A stretch of DNA of 64,000 nucleotides, taken from assembly GCA_900544405.1 (NCBI GenBank), contig UQVA01000006.1, positions 1 through 64,000 on the forward strand, in the 5' to 3' direction. This DNA is from an uncultured Eubacteriales bacterium (lineage in GTDB: Bacteria; Bacillota; Clostridia; Oscillospirales; Oscillospiraceae). Both the position numbers and the translations under genes were made by a program. Shown piece after piece: positions 53,201 to 61,813 of the stretch. The notes beneath the pieces are model-generated. The model saw nothing but the letters and a program-made list of their open reading frames with translations, searched no databases and was not told where the DNA came from. The stretch's first letter is position 1, and the number at the start of each line of letters is the position of its first letter.

Positions 53201-56200
53201 CCTGATCGTAGGAAACGTCCAGACCGGAAGCACCCAGCACCGTATAAGCGGTGGTATCCTTCGGGTCAATGCGGAGCACCTCGCCCTTGTCGTTGAAGGC
53301 ATAGAAGAATCCATCGTAGTAGGTACCGGACTGCAGGGACAGAACGCTGATCATGCTGTTGCCGGCGCTGGCGTGACGCAGATCATAGTCGTTCATGCTG
53401 ATCCAGAAGTCGTAGTAGCCGGTGCCGCCCTCATCGTTGTTCAGGAAGGCATCGATCTTGCCGGCAGACTCCAGGACGGTCACCTCTACGGAAGCGGTGA
53501 TGGGCTTGCCGTCCACGGTGTTCTTGGAGATGGTGGCCGTGACGGTGGCGGTGCCCACGCCGATGTAGGTCAGCTTACCGAACTGGTCCACGGTAACGAC
53601 CTTCTCATCGCTGGAGGTCCAGGCCTTCACCTGAGAGGAGGGACGGGCCGGGGTGGTGCTGGTGGTCAACTGCAGTTCACCGCCCATGATGCCGGTGACC
53701 TTGCTGCCATTGGTGATGGTCAGGCTCTCCACGGGGATATAGGTGGTCTCGGGCTCGTTGTCGGGGATAGCGAACATCACGGTCTGCTCCACGCCGGACC
53801 TGGAGGAAACATTGCCCAGCTTCATGATGGAAGCCTCGGGAGCGTCGCTCCACTCGTTGGTGCCCATGGTCACCAGGTACAGGCTGGAGGAACCGGCGGA
53901 CATACAGGGGTTCCAGTAGATGTTGCCGGTGTTGTAGTCGTACATCATACCGGCGTAGTACCAGGTGTCGGAATTGATGGAGCCGACCTGAGTGGTGGAC
54001 AGGGTATCCGGGTCCACGGTGTACAGCTTGCCATCCATGGAAGCAATGAGGATGGTGCCGTCAGCGGTGACGGTCATGGCGGTAGCCAGAGCCGGGCCGC
54101 CGATGTCGCCGGAGAAGGTGCCCAGAGGATCGATGGCGCCTGTCTCGATATCCAGGATGGCCAGGCCGCCATTGGTCATGTCGCAGGCGTACATACGGCC
54201 TGTGTTGTAATCGAAGGCCAGGTTGCCCAGCTCAATGCCGGTGGTGTAGCCGATCTCCTCGGGGGCGCCGATGACGGTCTTGTCCGGAGTCTCGCCCTTG
54301 GTGACCTTGCTGCGGTAGAGGACACTGGCGCCCACGCCGCCCCGGCCCTGAGCCATGACGGTGTACAGATAGCCGTTGTAGTAAGCGCCGCCCTGCCACA
54401 GAGCATCGGTAGCTGTCAGATTCCCGTCGGTATCGGGCACATCCACGGTCACATGGCTGCCGAGCTTGGTGATGGAGCCGGGGTTCCGGTCTGCGTAGGT
54501 GACCCAGGTGAAGCGGTTGCCGATGTTGGCAAAGTCCTCCACGATGAAGCCGTACATACCGGTCTCGCTCTTGACCACGGTGACGATGCACTCCACGGTC
54601 CGGTCGCTCCAGGTCTTCTCCCAGGAGTCGTAGACCTGAGCGGTGGCACTGATGGTGGCAGTGCCCTCCTTGACGGCGGTGACGATGCCGTTGCCGTCAA
54701 CGGTGGCCACGGTGTCGTCGCTGCTCTTCCAGGCGATTTCCGTGGGTTTGCAGTTCCAGGGGGTCCAGTCCACACTCAGACGGCGGTTCTGGCCGGCCAC
54801 CATGGTGACCTTGTAGGAATCCAGATTGAACTGGTTGGGCTCCACACCCATGACGAACATATCGGACGTCATATCGGTAGGCACAAACAGGGAGGTCCGG
54901 CCGCTGGTGCCGTAGCCGCCGATTGCGGTGCACTTGGCGGTCTCGAGATTGACCTTGTAGGTCATATCCGCAAAGACCTTGTCGCCCTGGCTCAGTGCGA
55001 ACCAGTACATGGTGTCGGTATTGTGGTCATAGCCCATGGACTGAATGACGTTGGTACCGGCGTAGTTCTCCACGTTCACGAAGTCGGTCTCGCCGATGTA
55101 TCTGGCGGTAGCGCCCCGGGCATCGTCGTTCAGGCTCAGGGAGTACAGGGCGCCGTCGGTGCCGATGGTGTACATCTCGCCCTCGGTGGTAATGCCCAGT
55201 GTCAGAAGCTCCGCGCCGTCCTTGCCGCCGGTGATCTTACCGATCTCGTCCACGGACCACTGGCCGTTCCACTTGGAGGTCCAGATGCGGTACAGGCAGT
55301 TGTAGCCGTCGTCGTGGCCGTCCTTGTCGTTGTCGCCCTTATAGGCCCAGCCCAGAGCGAACAGGGTGTCGGTGCCGTTGGTAGACTCATAGGGGTCCAG
55401 AACCTTGGCATACTTGCCGGAGTAATCCAGAGCCATATCATAGAGGACCCAGGAACCGGCCTCCCCGGCCTTGGTGCTCTGTGTCACCAGAGTCTGGGTC
55501 TTCCAGTAGGTACCGGAGGGGGTGACCAGCTCCAGGCTGCCGGTGGAGGCACTCTGGGCGATCAGGTAGCCGTTGATATACTCGGCTGCATAGTAGCGGT
55601 TGTTGGAATCGAAGGTCTCGTTGCGCAGGTCGGAGAAGGTCTCCTTATCGCCGGAGAACCAGCCGCCTTCCACGGCGGAATTGCTGGAGGTCTCGTTGCC
55701 GTAGATCCGGTCCTTGCTCAGGTTCACGGCCTCGGGCTTGTCGTTGTCATCCAGCTTTACGATCACGTCCAGGACGGTCTCGTTGCAGGCGTAGTCCGCA
55801 GCCACGATGGTGAACTCATTGCCGAAGCCGGTGATGTCGAACTTCTGCTCGAAGGCCACGCCCGGCTCGTTCTCCACATCGAACTTACCCATGATGGCGC
55901 CGGAGGTGCTTTCAAACAGCACGGCGGCCATGTAGGCGTTGTCCTGGAGCTTCAGCGTCAGGTAGTTCCGGCCGTTCTCGGTGGAGAGGCTGGCCTGGAT
56001 GTCGTCGGCGTTGAGGATCTGGGGCTTCTCGGTATCCAGGGTCATGTCAAAGACGATGCTGTCGTCCACGGTGTCGTCGCCGTCGTCCAGATAGGCGTCC
56101 ATCCGGAAGGTGACCTTGGTGCCATCGGGCAGTGCGTTGCCGTCCTTGTCATTGCCATCCCACAGGTCCTTCTGCTCCAGATAAGCGGGGATGACCTGGC

Positions 56201-59027
56201 CGTAGCTGGCACTGTAGTAACTCTTGGTGGCGTAGTTCCAGGTCTCGTCAAAGTACTTGGTGCCGTTTGCGGTATCGGTGACGGTGATGACGATCTTCCG
56301 GGCGTTCCGGAGCATACCGAAGTCGATCTCCGCCAGGGGGTTATCGTAAGAGAAAGCGTTGTACTTGTCGCCGGATTTGCCGGTACGGATGTAGGGGTTG
56401 GTGCCCAGCTGAGCGGCATTGGTGAAGGAGCGCACGGGGTACAGGGAGTAGTTTTCCTCGTCCTCGGTGTCGAACACGTCGGCCGCGGACCAGTCGCCGT
56501 AGAAGCCCACAAGAGGCAGGCTCAGGGTCACAGGGCTGCTGCCCTCACCGTCAGCGGCGGGCGTGGCGTAGATGAAGCCTTCCACGAACATACCGTTGGG
56601 GAACTTGTTCAGGTAAGCCTTGTCGGCATCGGTCAGGGTGATGGTACCGGTAACGGTTACGCTGCCGGAGGCAGGCACGGTGACGGCATCGCCGCCAGTG
56701 AAGCTGACCTTGGCTTCCAGAGCATAGGGGGAAGCGTTGATGTACTTATCCTGATAGATGGCCTCGGTGATGAGGTTGGAGGACAGCGTGTAGGTCAGGG
56801 CCTTATCCTTCAGATTGTTGATCTCGAAGGTGAAGGTGTACACGCCGGTCTTGTCGTCGTCATCGCCGAACTCGATCTTCGGGCGGCCCTCGCTGGCGTC
56901 CTTGTTGGACAGGTAAGCGGGGCTGGTGGTGGCGCTGACCAGGTTGGCCAGGCCTGCGCCCTGGGCTCTGGGAGAATACTCCAGCGTGGAGGTGGCCATC
57001 AGGGGATCGGCGGTGGACATCAGCAGGTCCGCAGCCACTTTCCGCTGCTCGGCACCGGTCAGGTCCGGATAATTCTTGTCCAGGTACTCGATGAGCACGG
57101 CCATGGCACCGGTGATCTGAGGCGTTGCCATGGAAGTACCGCTCATGTAATCATAGTAGCCGCCGGAAATGGCCGGGTCGGTGGCGGAGTAGATGCTGCC
57201 GCCCACGCCGGAAATTTCGGGCTTCAGCTTCAAGTCAGGGGTAACGCCCCAGGAGGAGAAGCTGCTTACCGTCCGGTCCAGCCGGAACAGCTTGGTGTCG
57301 CCGTTGCAGACGGTCAGCTCGCCGGAGCCGTTTTTCAGAGCTTCGCCGCAGGCCTGGGTCACGCTGATGGCGGGGATGTTGCCCTCACCGTCATTGATCT
57401 GCATCCGGATGACGCCCAGTTCATTGTTATAGATGATGGCGGCAATGGCGCCGTGAGCCTGGGCAACGGACTGCTTCTCCGGGAAGGAGGAGGCGCCACG
57501 GGAAATAACGGCCACCTTGCCGGTGACGTCGATGCCTTCATAATCACTGTCGGCACCGTAACCGGGGACCATCACATATTCCAGTTCCTTGTTGCGGAAG
57601 TTCTCCTGGAAATTGGTGGCAGCCTTGGCGGCAGTATCCAGATAGCCGAACTCCTGGCCGTCCACGGTGATATACAGCTGGGTGTAGCCGTCGTTGTCCA
57701 CGGAAGCCACGGACAGAGCGGCGGAGTAAGTGGCAGGGGTGCCCACCAGGCCGGTGTCGGGGTTCGCCAGCAGGGACTTGTTCAGACCGTAATGGTTGCC
57801 CTGGGCGTTGTTGGTGTCGTTACCGGCAGCGATCAGAACCTGGATGTCGGAATCCTGGAACTGCTTCATGACCTCGATCATGTCGGGGGTATCGGTAAAA
57901 CCGGCAGCGGAGCCCAGGGACAGGTTCACGCTGTCCACCTTCAGCCGGACGCAGTCCTCCAGAGCCGCCAGAATGGTAGCCCAGCCTGCGCCGCCGCCGT
58001 TGGAGAACACCTGCATGACCACCAGCTGTGCGTCGGGGGCAACGCCCACCACACGGGAGTCGGCGATCTTGTTCGCTGCGGCGATACCGGCAACATGGGT
58101 GCCGTGGTCGGAGCCTGCGTAGGTGTTGGACACGTCGAATTCACCGTTGGAATAGTTGAAGGCGAAGGGGATCTTACTATTCTTATAGGACTGGTTCAGA
58201 CGGTTGGTGAGGTGGCTGGCATTCAGGGTATCCCAGATGTCGTCCACGCTCTGCCGGGTCATGGGGTCCTCCAGTGCGCTGTCGGGCAGGGCAGCGAAGC
58301 TGGGGTGATCCACCAGAATGCCGGTATCCAGGATGGCGATGCGCATACCCTTGCCGGTGTAGCCGGAGGTATTCAGCACGTCAGCGCCGATCATGGTGGT
58401 GGCATTATTGGTGTAGGGGGTGTAGTCGGTCTCCTTGCCGTCCTCGGGCAGGTAGAAGGTGGGGGCCACGTACACGCTCTTGACACCGGGCAGGGCCTCC
58501 AGCTCCGCCTTGTTGGCGTAGTCGGTGGTCACGGAGAAGCCGGTGGTGGAGATGGTGTAATCAAAGCCCATCTCGCACTCGTCCAGAGCATCCTCGGCCA
58601 GGGCCTTTACGGCATCCAGGGTCTGGGTCTGCCGGGCCTCGCTGCTCACCACGGCGGCAGTCTGGTCCGCGATGTCCTCCACGGAATAGGTTGCCAGCAG
58701 GGGCTGCTCATCCACGACCACGATGAAGGTCACCTGGTCACCGGCTTCATAGCCGGAGGCAGCCTCCTCCTGGGAGAAGGGGGTGGAGGAGGGCTCGAAC
58801 TTGGTCAAGTCCTCGGACGCTGTTGTGGATTCTGTCGAATCGTCAGGTGTATCTCCGCCGTCGGCGAATCCGCTGGAAGCTGCGGAAGCGTCGGGCAGAG
58901 ACAGGGGTCCGTTCAGGGCGCTGCCGGTGGAAGAAGTGTCGGCACTGGTCTCGCTGGCGAAAGCCGCCAGGGGAACGGAGCCGAGGATCATCACCAGCGC
59001 CAGAACGGCGGCAAGTACTCTCTTCAT
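50298..59027 (-). CDS. Giant cell-surface subtilase (S8) with Ig-like, propeller-like and InlB-type repeats
   Basis: This 2,909-residue exported protein has a signal peptide (1-25, ending AFA), a propeptide, and an S8 catalytic domain with Asp234 (AILDTG), His308 (SDHGTHVAG), oxyanion Asn403 (AAGND) and Ser632 (SGTSMATPQ). A protease-associated insert (GKVAVISRGASSFPEKQ) and Fn3-like domains follow, as in C5a-peptidase types. From about 1,180 to 2,450 three bacterial Ig-like (Big_2) domains alternate with Tyr/Asp-rich blade-like repeats (DYNTGRMYACDM, DYTTGTMYALTL). Six InlB/Flg_new-type repeats occupy 2454-2868. The end has TPATGD, a membrane segment and KKSKKH, a sortase-like anchor. Its length is far above ordinary subtilases. 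The ATG has AAGGAGG upstream; own promoter and terminator make it monocistronic. Confidence 0.93.
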   Translation of the reverse strand: MKRVLAAVLALVMILGSVPLAAFASETSADTSSTGSALNGPLSLPDASAASSGFADGGDTPDDSTESTTASEDLTKFEPSSTPFSQEEAASGYEAGDQVTFIVVVDEQPLLATYSVEDIADQTAAVVSSEARQTQTLDAVKALAEDALDECEMGFDYTISTTGFSVTTDYANKAELEALPGVKSVYVAPTFYLPEDGKETDYTPYTNNATTMIGADVLNTSGYTGKGMRIAILDTGILVDHPSFAALPDSALEDPMTRQSVDDIWDTLNASHLTNRLNQSYKNSKIPFAFNYSNGEFDVSNTYAGSDHGTHVAGIAAANKIADSRVVGVAPDAQLVVMQVFSNGGGAGWATILAALEDCVRLKVDSVNLSLGSAAGFTDTPDMIEVMKQFQDSDIQVLIAAGNDTNNAQGNHYGLNKSLLANPDTGLVGTPATYSAALSVASVDNDGYTQLYITVDGQEFGYLDTAAKAATNFQENFRNKELEYVMVPGYGADSDYEGIDVTGKVAVISRGASSFPEKQSVAQAHGAIAAIIYNNELGVIRMQINDGEGNIPAISVTQACGEALKNGSGELTVCNGDTKLFRLDRTVSSFSSWGVTPDLKLKPEISGVGGSIYSATDPAISGGYYDYMSGTSMATPQITGAMAVLIEYLDKNYPDLTGAEQRKVAADLLMSTADPLMATSTLEYSPRAQGAGLANLVSATTSPAYLSNKDASEGRPKIEFGDDDDKTGVYTFTFEINNLKDKALTYTLSSNLITEAIYQDKYINASPYALEAKVSFTGGDAVTVPASGSVTVTGTITLTDADKAYLNKFPNGMFVEGFIYATPAADGEGSSPVTLSLPLVGFYGDWSAADVFDTEDEENYSLYPVRSFTNAAQLGTNPYIRTGKSGDKYNAFSYDNPLAEIDFGMLRNARKIVITVTDTANGTKYFDETWNYATKSYYSASYGQVIPAYLEQKDLWDGNDKDGNALPDGTKVTFRMDAYLDDGDDTVDDSIVFDMTLDTEKPQILNADDIQASLSTENGRNYLTLKLQDNAYMAAVLFESTSGAIMGKFDVENEPGVAFEQKFDITGFGNEFTIVAADYACNETVLDVIVKLDDNDKPEAVNLSKDRIYGNETSSNSAVEGGWFSGDKETFSDLRNETFDSNNRYYAAEYINGYLIAQSASTGSLELVTPSGTYWKTQTLVTQSTKAGEAGSWVLYDMALDYSGKYAKVLDPYESTNGTDTLFALGWAYKGDNDKDGHDDGYNCLYRIWTSKWNGQWSVDEIGKITGGKDGAELLTLGITTEGEMYTIGTDGALYSLSLNDDARGATARYIGETDFVNVENYAGTNVIQSMGYDHNTDTMYWFALSQGDKVFADMTYKVNLETAKCTAIGGYGTSGRTSLFVPTDMTSDMFVMGVEPNQFNLDSYKVTMVAGQNRRLSVDWTPWNCKPTEIAWKSSDDTVATVDGNGIVTAVKEGTATISATAQVYDSWEKTWSDRTVECIVTVVKSETGMYGFIVEDFANIGNRFTWVTYADRNPGSITKLGSHVTVDVPDTDGNLTATDALWQGGAYYNGYLYTVMAQGRGGVGASVLYRSKVTKGETPDKTVIGAPEEIGYTTGIELGNLAFDYNTGRMYACDMTNGGLAILDIETGAIDPLGTFSGDIGGPALATAMTVTADGTILIASMDGKLYTVDPDTLSTTQVGSINSDTWYYAGMMYDYNTGNIYWNPCMSAGSSSLYLVTMGTNEWSDAPEASIMKLGNVSSRSGVEQTVMFAIPDNEPETTYIPVESLTITNGSKVTGIMGGELQLTTSTTPARPSSQVKAWTSSDEKVVTVDQFGKLTYIGVGTATVTATISKNTVDGKPITASVEVTVLESAGKIDAFLNNDEGGTGYYDFWISMNDYDLRHASAGNSMISVLSLQSGTYYDGFFYAFNDKGEVLRIDPKDTTAYTVLGASGLDVSYDQVTAMAMDYTTGTMYALTLPCTWDYSVDAAVSRPGSLATVDLDTGKVTKIAELDMTNKVFAMAIDKNGTMYVAGSADYYTDAVLYTMDKTTGVLTKVKDLTGMSIYTGNTYYGDMRYNTQMTYDFGTDRLYLNATSSTKSASKAFGMYLIQLGGETPEVYSLGGISLYTRAGSSMKFGDVYLGLMALIPEDEEVPSTAPNGVVLSKDAYRISVGGTAQIDARVRPANATDPSLTYAATDAAIAAVSSTGLITGVKEGETTITITTGNGLKATVKVTVVDATGPSSTAYTVTPKGDKLLSFNPNLPSETTAVIGDFASSGKVVGMAYGDNCLYYALDSGSYPGIYRYDFVTGQSTYLGLAQTWTTVADIAYDKQNDLLYAVGGFYLFQFDLSKANGESMPYSAYMMDTEYITHSGVAVVDGAVYVVGTDLYNSTPLLVKYSDKYLSDRTVVKRGVNVNIKAGVTEMDYDASGNKFYLTDGLNRIYAMDMEGNTGLVDTMDQEIRGLAIDPTLSYTVIYTDGVENEEVFPDQRFAAEAGKATPDFRGTPARKGYTFTGWTPEVAETVTAHATYTATWKVNSYLIHLDARGGKVSPENLTVTFGQAVGELPAATREGYDFVGWFDLDGNEYTADTVYTMDDNITLSAKWTAKDYTVTLDAAGGTVDPTTVTVTFGAEVGALPVPTREGYGFIGWFDENGDKVLSSTEYRIPHDSTFTAHWAEKAFTITLDANGGTVDPDTVAVAQGAAVSTLPVPVREGYTFAGWFDAEGNEYTAETIFEAAADITLSAKWTANTYTLTLDADGGIVEPDTLNVTFGTAIGKLPVAIKDGYTFAGWYSADGKQVTAETVYETAADSTVTAKWVPLAYTVTLDDGCGNTTTITVNYGEKIGTLPTPKRDGYTFGGWFDAKGNAVTADTVVTGSLTLSAKWTAVTVTPATGDSFDPMFWTGMMLLALGAAAYVALASKKSKKH
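50424..51668 (-). repeat. Tandem DNA repeats encoding InlB/Flg_new modules
   Basis: Five units of 67-71 codons (50424-51476) plus one diverged 64-codon unit (51477-51668) encode modules with the core LDA-GG-V-P, LP-P-REGY-F-GWFD and T-SAKWT. Units share long stretches such as GCGCTCAGGGTGATGT on the plus strand. Such arrays are prone to copy-number change. Confidence 0.88.
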
Positions 59028-59116
59028 ACTGTTTCCTCCTTGAAATAGGTTCCGGATGCTCCTGCCCGCCGATCTCAGATCCGTCGAAAAAGGCAGAAAT
59101 TCCCAGATTCAGGTAC

Positions 59117-59146
59117 ATTGTATCACGCTGCGAAAACAGATGTCAA
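59117..59146 (-). promoter_or_regulatory. Promoter of the giant subtilase gene
   Basis: On the minus strand, TTGACA (59141-59146) and TACAAT (59117-59122) are separated by 18 bases, about 90 bases before the start codon. Confidence 0.8.
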
Positions 59147-59149
59147 TTC

Positions 59150-59490
59150 TGTATATGCAACAAAATAGTTCACATCCGGTTCATATAATCCTGTGCAAAT
59201 TGACAGTCGTATTTCCACGACACACAAAATCAGCATTTTCAATGGCGCAAGTACGCTATACACGGACAGTTTCATTCCGAATATGCAAGTTCAGAATCAT
59301 GAGCGCCGGATTATGCATGGAATCTTTCATGCTTTTTTGCAACTTTTTCCAGTTTTTTCCAATTCCGGCAGTCCCGGAGTCCATCCCCCAGTGCAAAAGG
59401 GGCCCCGCTGAATTTCTGCACCAGTTTTCCCCCTCAGAATATGGCTTTTTTGTGAAGAAGCGAGAAACTGCAAAATTCGACATTTCCGGT
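59150..59490. other. AT-richer intergenic region with no recognised feature
   Basis: No convincing gene, RNA or repeat was found in this roughly 340-base stretch. Open frames here lack ribosome sites and coding character. A TATAAT at 59184 has no matching -35 element. Confidence 0.6.
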
Positions 59491-59491
59491 G

Positions 59492-59520
59492 TTGACAAAC
59501 CGGCCGTTTGGGGGTAGGAT
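59492..59520 (+). promoter_or_regulatory. Promoter of the riboswitch-xpt transcript
   Basis: TTGACA (59492-59497) and TAGGAT (59515-59520) are separated by 17 bases; the aptamer starts within 20 bases of the predicted start point. Confidence 0.85.
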
Positions 59521-59537
59521 AGGGCCATAAAGCTTCT

Positions 59538-59606
59538 GCCGATATAGTTTCGGATGAACGGCCCGAATGTTTCTACCGTGACGCCTAGGAAGTCACGACT
59601 ATTGGC
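59538..59606 (+). ncRNA. Purine riboswitch aptamer, guanine type
   Basis: P1 is GCCGAT (59538-59543) with ATTGGC (59601-59606). P2 is TTCGG (59549-59553) with CCGAA (59563-59567). J2/3 is TGTTTCTACC (59568-59577), matching the conserved ligand-binding core. P3 is GTGAC (59578-59582) with GTCAC (59592-59596). J3/1 GACTAT carries C at the base-pairing position, which specifies guanine rather than adenine. L2 has GG and L3 has CC, allowing the usual loop-loop contact, although the loops (ATGAACGGC, GCCTAGGAA) differ from the common Bacillus sequences. Location before xpt confirms the assignment. Confidence 0.9.
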
Positions 59607-59674
59607 AAAAAGAGTCCTCTGCACCTGTTTTCAACAGGGGCAGTTTTCCCTTTTTGCAAGCTGAAACACATAGG

Positions 59675-59710
59675 GCGAACGGGATCTTTTCCGTTCGCTT
59701 TCTTATTTTC
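59675..59710 (+). terminator. Expression-platform terminator of the purine riboswitch
   Basis: GCGAACGG (59675-59682) pairs with CCGTTCGC (59691-59698), followed by TTTCTTATTTT, just before the xpt ribosome site. Upstream GCAAAAAG/CTTTTTGC complementarity could form the competing structure. Ligand binding should turn transcription off. Confidence 0.8.
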
Positions 59711-59724
59711 TGGGAGGTTTTTCA

Positions 59725-60297
59725 ATGCGTTTCATGGAAGAAAAAATTCGTGCCGAGGGCAAGGTCCTGCCCGGCCAGATCCTGAAAGTCGGCAGCTTTC
59801 TCAACCAGCAGATCGACACGGCGTTCCTGAAGGAGGTCGCCGAGGCCATGGCCCAGGCGTTCCGGGACAGCGGCGTTACCAAAATTCTGACCATCGAGTC
59901 CTCCGGCATCGCCATCGCCACCGCCGTAGGGCTGGAGCTGGGCGTGCCCGTGGTGTTTGCCAAGAAGCATAAGTCCAGCAACGTGGACGGGGCCGTGTAT
60001 ACCGCCGAGGTCTACTCCTATACCCATAACACCAGCTACACCATTGTGGTGAGCAGCGATTACCTGAAGTCCACCGACACGGTTCTGCTGGTGGATGATT
60101 TTCTTGCCAACGGCAAGGCCCTCAACGGCCTGACGGAGCTGGTGGAGCAGGCAGGGGCCAGGCTGGCCGGTGCCGCCATCGCCATCGAGAAGGGCTTCCA
60201 GGGCGGCGGAGACGCCCTCCGGGCCAAGGGGGTCCGGGTGGAATCCATGGCCGTCATTGACTCCATGACCGACGACGCCATTGTGTTCCGTTCTTAA
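59725..60297 (+). CDS. xpt: Xanthine phosphoribosyltransferase
   Basis: The 190-residue protein is full length for Xpt. MEEKIRAEGKVLPGQILKVG and FLNQQIDTAF are family N-terminal features, and VLLVDDFLANG (near 113-123) is the PRPP-binding loop. It converts xanthine and PRPP to XMP in the cytosol for purine salvage. A guanine-type riboswitch and terminator precede it. GGGAGG lies upstream of the ATG. It is followed by genes for a nucleoside importer, which extends the salvage theme. Confidence 0.96.
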   Translation: MRFMEEKIRAEGKVLPGQILKVGSFLNQQIDTAFLKEVAEAMAQAFRDSGVTKILTIESSGIAIATAVGLELGVPVVFAKKHKSSNVDGAVYTAEVYSYTHNTSYTIVVSSDYLKSTDTVLLVDDFLANGKALNGLTELVEQAGARLAGAAIAIEKGFQGGGDALRAKGVRVESMAVIDSMTDDAIVFRS

Positions 60298-60363
60298 ATT
60301 TGTTCGCAAATACCCTTTATCCATATCCACCGTTCGTATAATTACAAGGAGGAAAACGAAAAC

Positions 60364-61647
60364 ATGAAAAAGATTTTTGCTCTGATCCTGGCCATGGTGC
60401 TCTGCATCGGTCTGCTGGCCGCCTGCGGCAACGGCGACACCAAGGACACCACCCCCGCCGCTTCCGATTCCGGCAATACCGACACCAAGGGCACCACCCC
60501 CGCCGCTTCCAGTTCCGGCAATACCGACACCAAGGGCCTGAAGCTGGGCTTCATCTTCCTGCATGACGAGAACTCCACCTATGACCTGAACTTCATGAAT
60601 GCCGCCAAGGAGGCCATTGCCGCCCTGGGCCTGACCGAAGATCAGTACCTGTTCCGCACCAACATCCCCGAAGGACAGGAGTGCTACAACGCCGCCGCTG
60701 AGCTGGCCGACGCCGGCTGCAACATCATCTTCGCCGACTCCTTCGGCCATGAGGATTACATCATCCAGGCCGCTAAGGAATTCCCCGATGTGCAGTTCTG
60801 CCACGCCACCGGCACCCGTGCCCACACCGAGGGCCTCAAGAACTTCCACAACGCCTTTGCCGCCATCTATGAGGGCCGTTACCTGGCCGGTGTGGCTGCC
60901 GGCCTGAAGCTGAACGAGATGATCGCCAACGGCGAGTTCACCGCCGATGAGGCCAAGATGGGCTATGTGGGCGCTTACACCTACGCCGAGGTGGTCTCCG
61001 GCTACACCAGCTTCTACCTGGGCGCCAAGAGCGTCTGCCCCAGCGTGACCATGGAAGTGACCTTCACCGGTTCCTGGTACGATGAGACCGCCGAAAAGGA
61101 AGGCGCCAACAAGCTGATCCAGAACGGCTGCAAGCTGATCTCCCAGCACGCCGACTCCATGGGCGCTCCCACTGCCTGCGAGACCGCCGGTATCCCCAAC
61201 GTGTCCTACAACGGCTCCACCGTGTCCGCCTGCCCCAACACCTTCATCGTGTCCTCCCGCATCAACTGGGCCCCCTACTACGAGTACGTGGTCAACTGCT
61301 ATCTGAACGGTGAGGAGATCGCCGCCGACTGGACCGGCACCATCGCCACCGGCTCCGTGGTTCTGACCGATGTGAACGAGAAGGCCGCCGCTGCCGGCAC
61401 TGCCGACAAGATCGCCGAGGTCACCAAGGCTCTGGAAGACGGCTCCCTGCACGTGTTCGACACCTCCACCTTCACCGTGGAAGGCAAGCCTGTCACCAGC
61501 TTCATGGCCGACGTGGACACCGACGCTGCCTACACCCCCGACACCGAGGCCGTGAAGGACGGCTACATCCACGAGTCCGAGTACCGCTCCGCACCTTACT
61601 TCACCCTGCAGATTGACGGCATCGATCTGCTGGATACCGCTTACTAA
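60364..61647 (+). CDS. BMP-family nucleoside-binding lipoprotein (PnrA/NupN type)
   Basis: This 427-residue lipoprotein (lipobox LAAC, Cys21) has a short linker with a two-copy repeat (TPAAS-SGNTDTKG) and a basic-membrane-protein domain: LKLGFIFLHDENSTYDLNFMN, IIFADSFGHEDYII and NAFAAIYEGRYLAGVAAGL. Proteins of this group bind purine nucleosides outside the membrane. AAGGAGG precedes the ATG. The ATPase and permease genes follow, and xpt precedes it by 66 bases, so it may share the riboswitch-controlled transcript. Codon use is strongly biased, as expected for a highly expressed gene. Confidence 0.92.
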   Translation: MKKIFALILAMVLCIGLLAACGNGDTKDTTPAASDSGNTDTKGTTPAASSSGNTDTKGLKLGFIFLHDENSTYDLNFMNAAKEAIAALGLTEDQYLFRTNIPEGQECYNAAAELADAGCNIIFADSFGHEDYIIQAAKEFPDVQFCHATGTRAHTEGLKNFHNAFAAIYEGRYLAGVAAGLKLNEMIANGEFTADEAKMGYVGAYTYAEVVSGYTSFYLGAKSVCPSVTMEVTFTGSWYDETAEKEGANKLIQNGCKLISQHADSMGAPTACETAGIPNVSYNGSTVSACPNTFIVSSRINWAPYYEYVVNCYLNGEEIAADWTGTIATGSVVLTDVNEKAAAAGTADKIAEVTKALEDGSLHVFDTSTFTVEGKPVTSFMADVDTDAAYTPDTEAVKDGYIHESEYRSAPYFTLQIDGIDLLDTAY

Positions 61648-61670
61648 GATCATTCTGTTTCCTCGTCTAT

Positions 61671-61706
61671 CCCCGGAGGTCTTGCCTCCGGGGAGAAGCG
61701 TTTTTC
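61671..61706 (+). terminator. Attenuator hairpin after the binding lipoprotein
   Basis: CCCCGGAGG/CCTCCGGGG (61671-61679 and 61685-61693) is followed by GAAGCGTTTTT. It probably reduces transcription into the transporter genes. Confidence 0.72.
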
Positions 61707-61717
61707 AAATGCTGCGA

Positions 61718-61767
61718 AGGGCAGCGCAGCGAATACAATCACTGCGCTGCCCTTTGAAACATTTTTT
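61718..61767 (+). terminator. Second hairpin before the ABC ATPase gene
   Basis: AAGGGCAGCGCAG (61718-61730) pairs perfectly with CTGCGCTGCCCTT (61742-61754); ATTTTTT follows 6 bases later. With the previous hairpin it makes a double attenuator. Confidence 0.72.
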
Positions 61768-61813
61768 CAAAACTGCCGGGCAACCGGACGACATACAAGG
61801 GAGTGAACCGTCT

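Noticed and set aside
50073..59048. A plus-strand open frame of 2,991 codons antisense to the giant subtilase
   Set aside because: It mirrors the codon bias of the real gene, has Gly/His/Val/Gln-rich composition with no domains, and no ribosome site. The minus strand has signal peptide, catalytic triad and anchor.
59256..59624. A 122-codon minus-strand frame across the riboswitch region
   Set aside because: No ribosome site or homology, and it overlaps a structured RNA and promoter on the other strand.
61613..61813. Extended N-terminus of the ABC ATPase
   Set aside because: The upstream frame runs through the end of the lipoprotein gene and two terminator hairpins; the TTG start at 61814 has a ribosome site and fits the family N-terminus.
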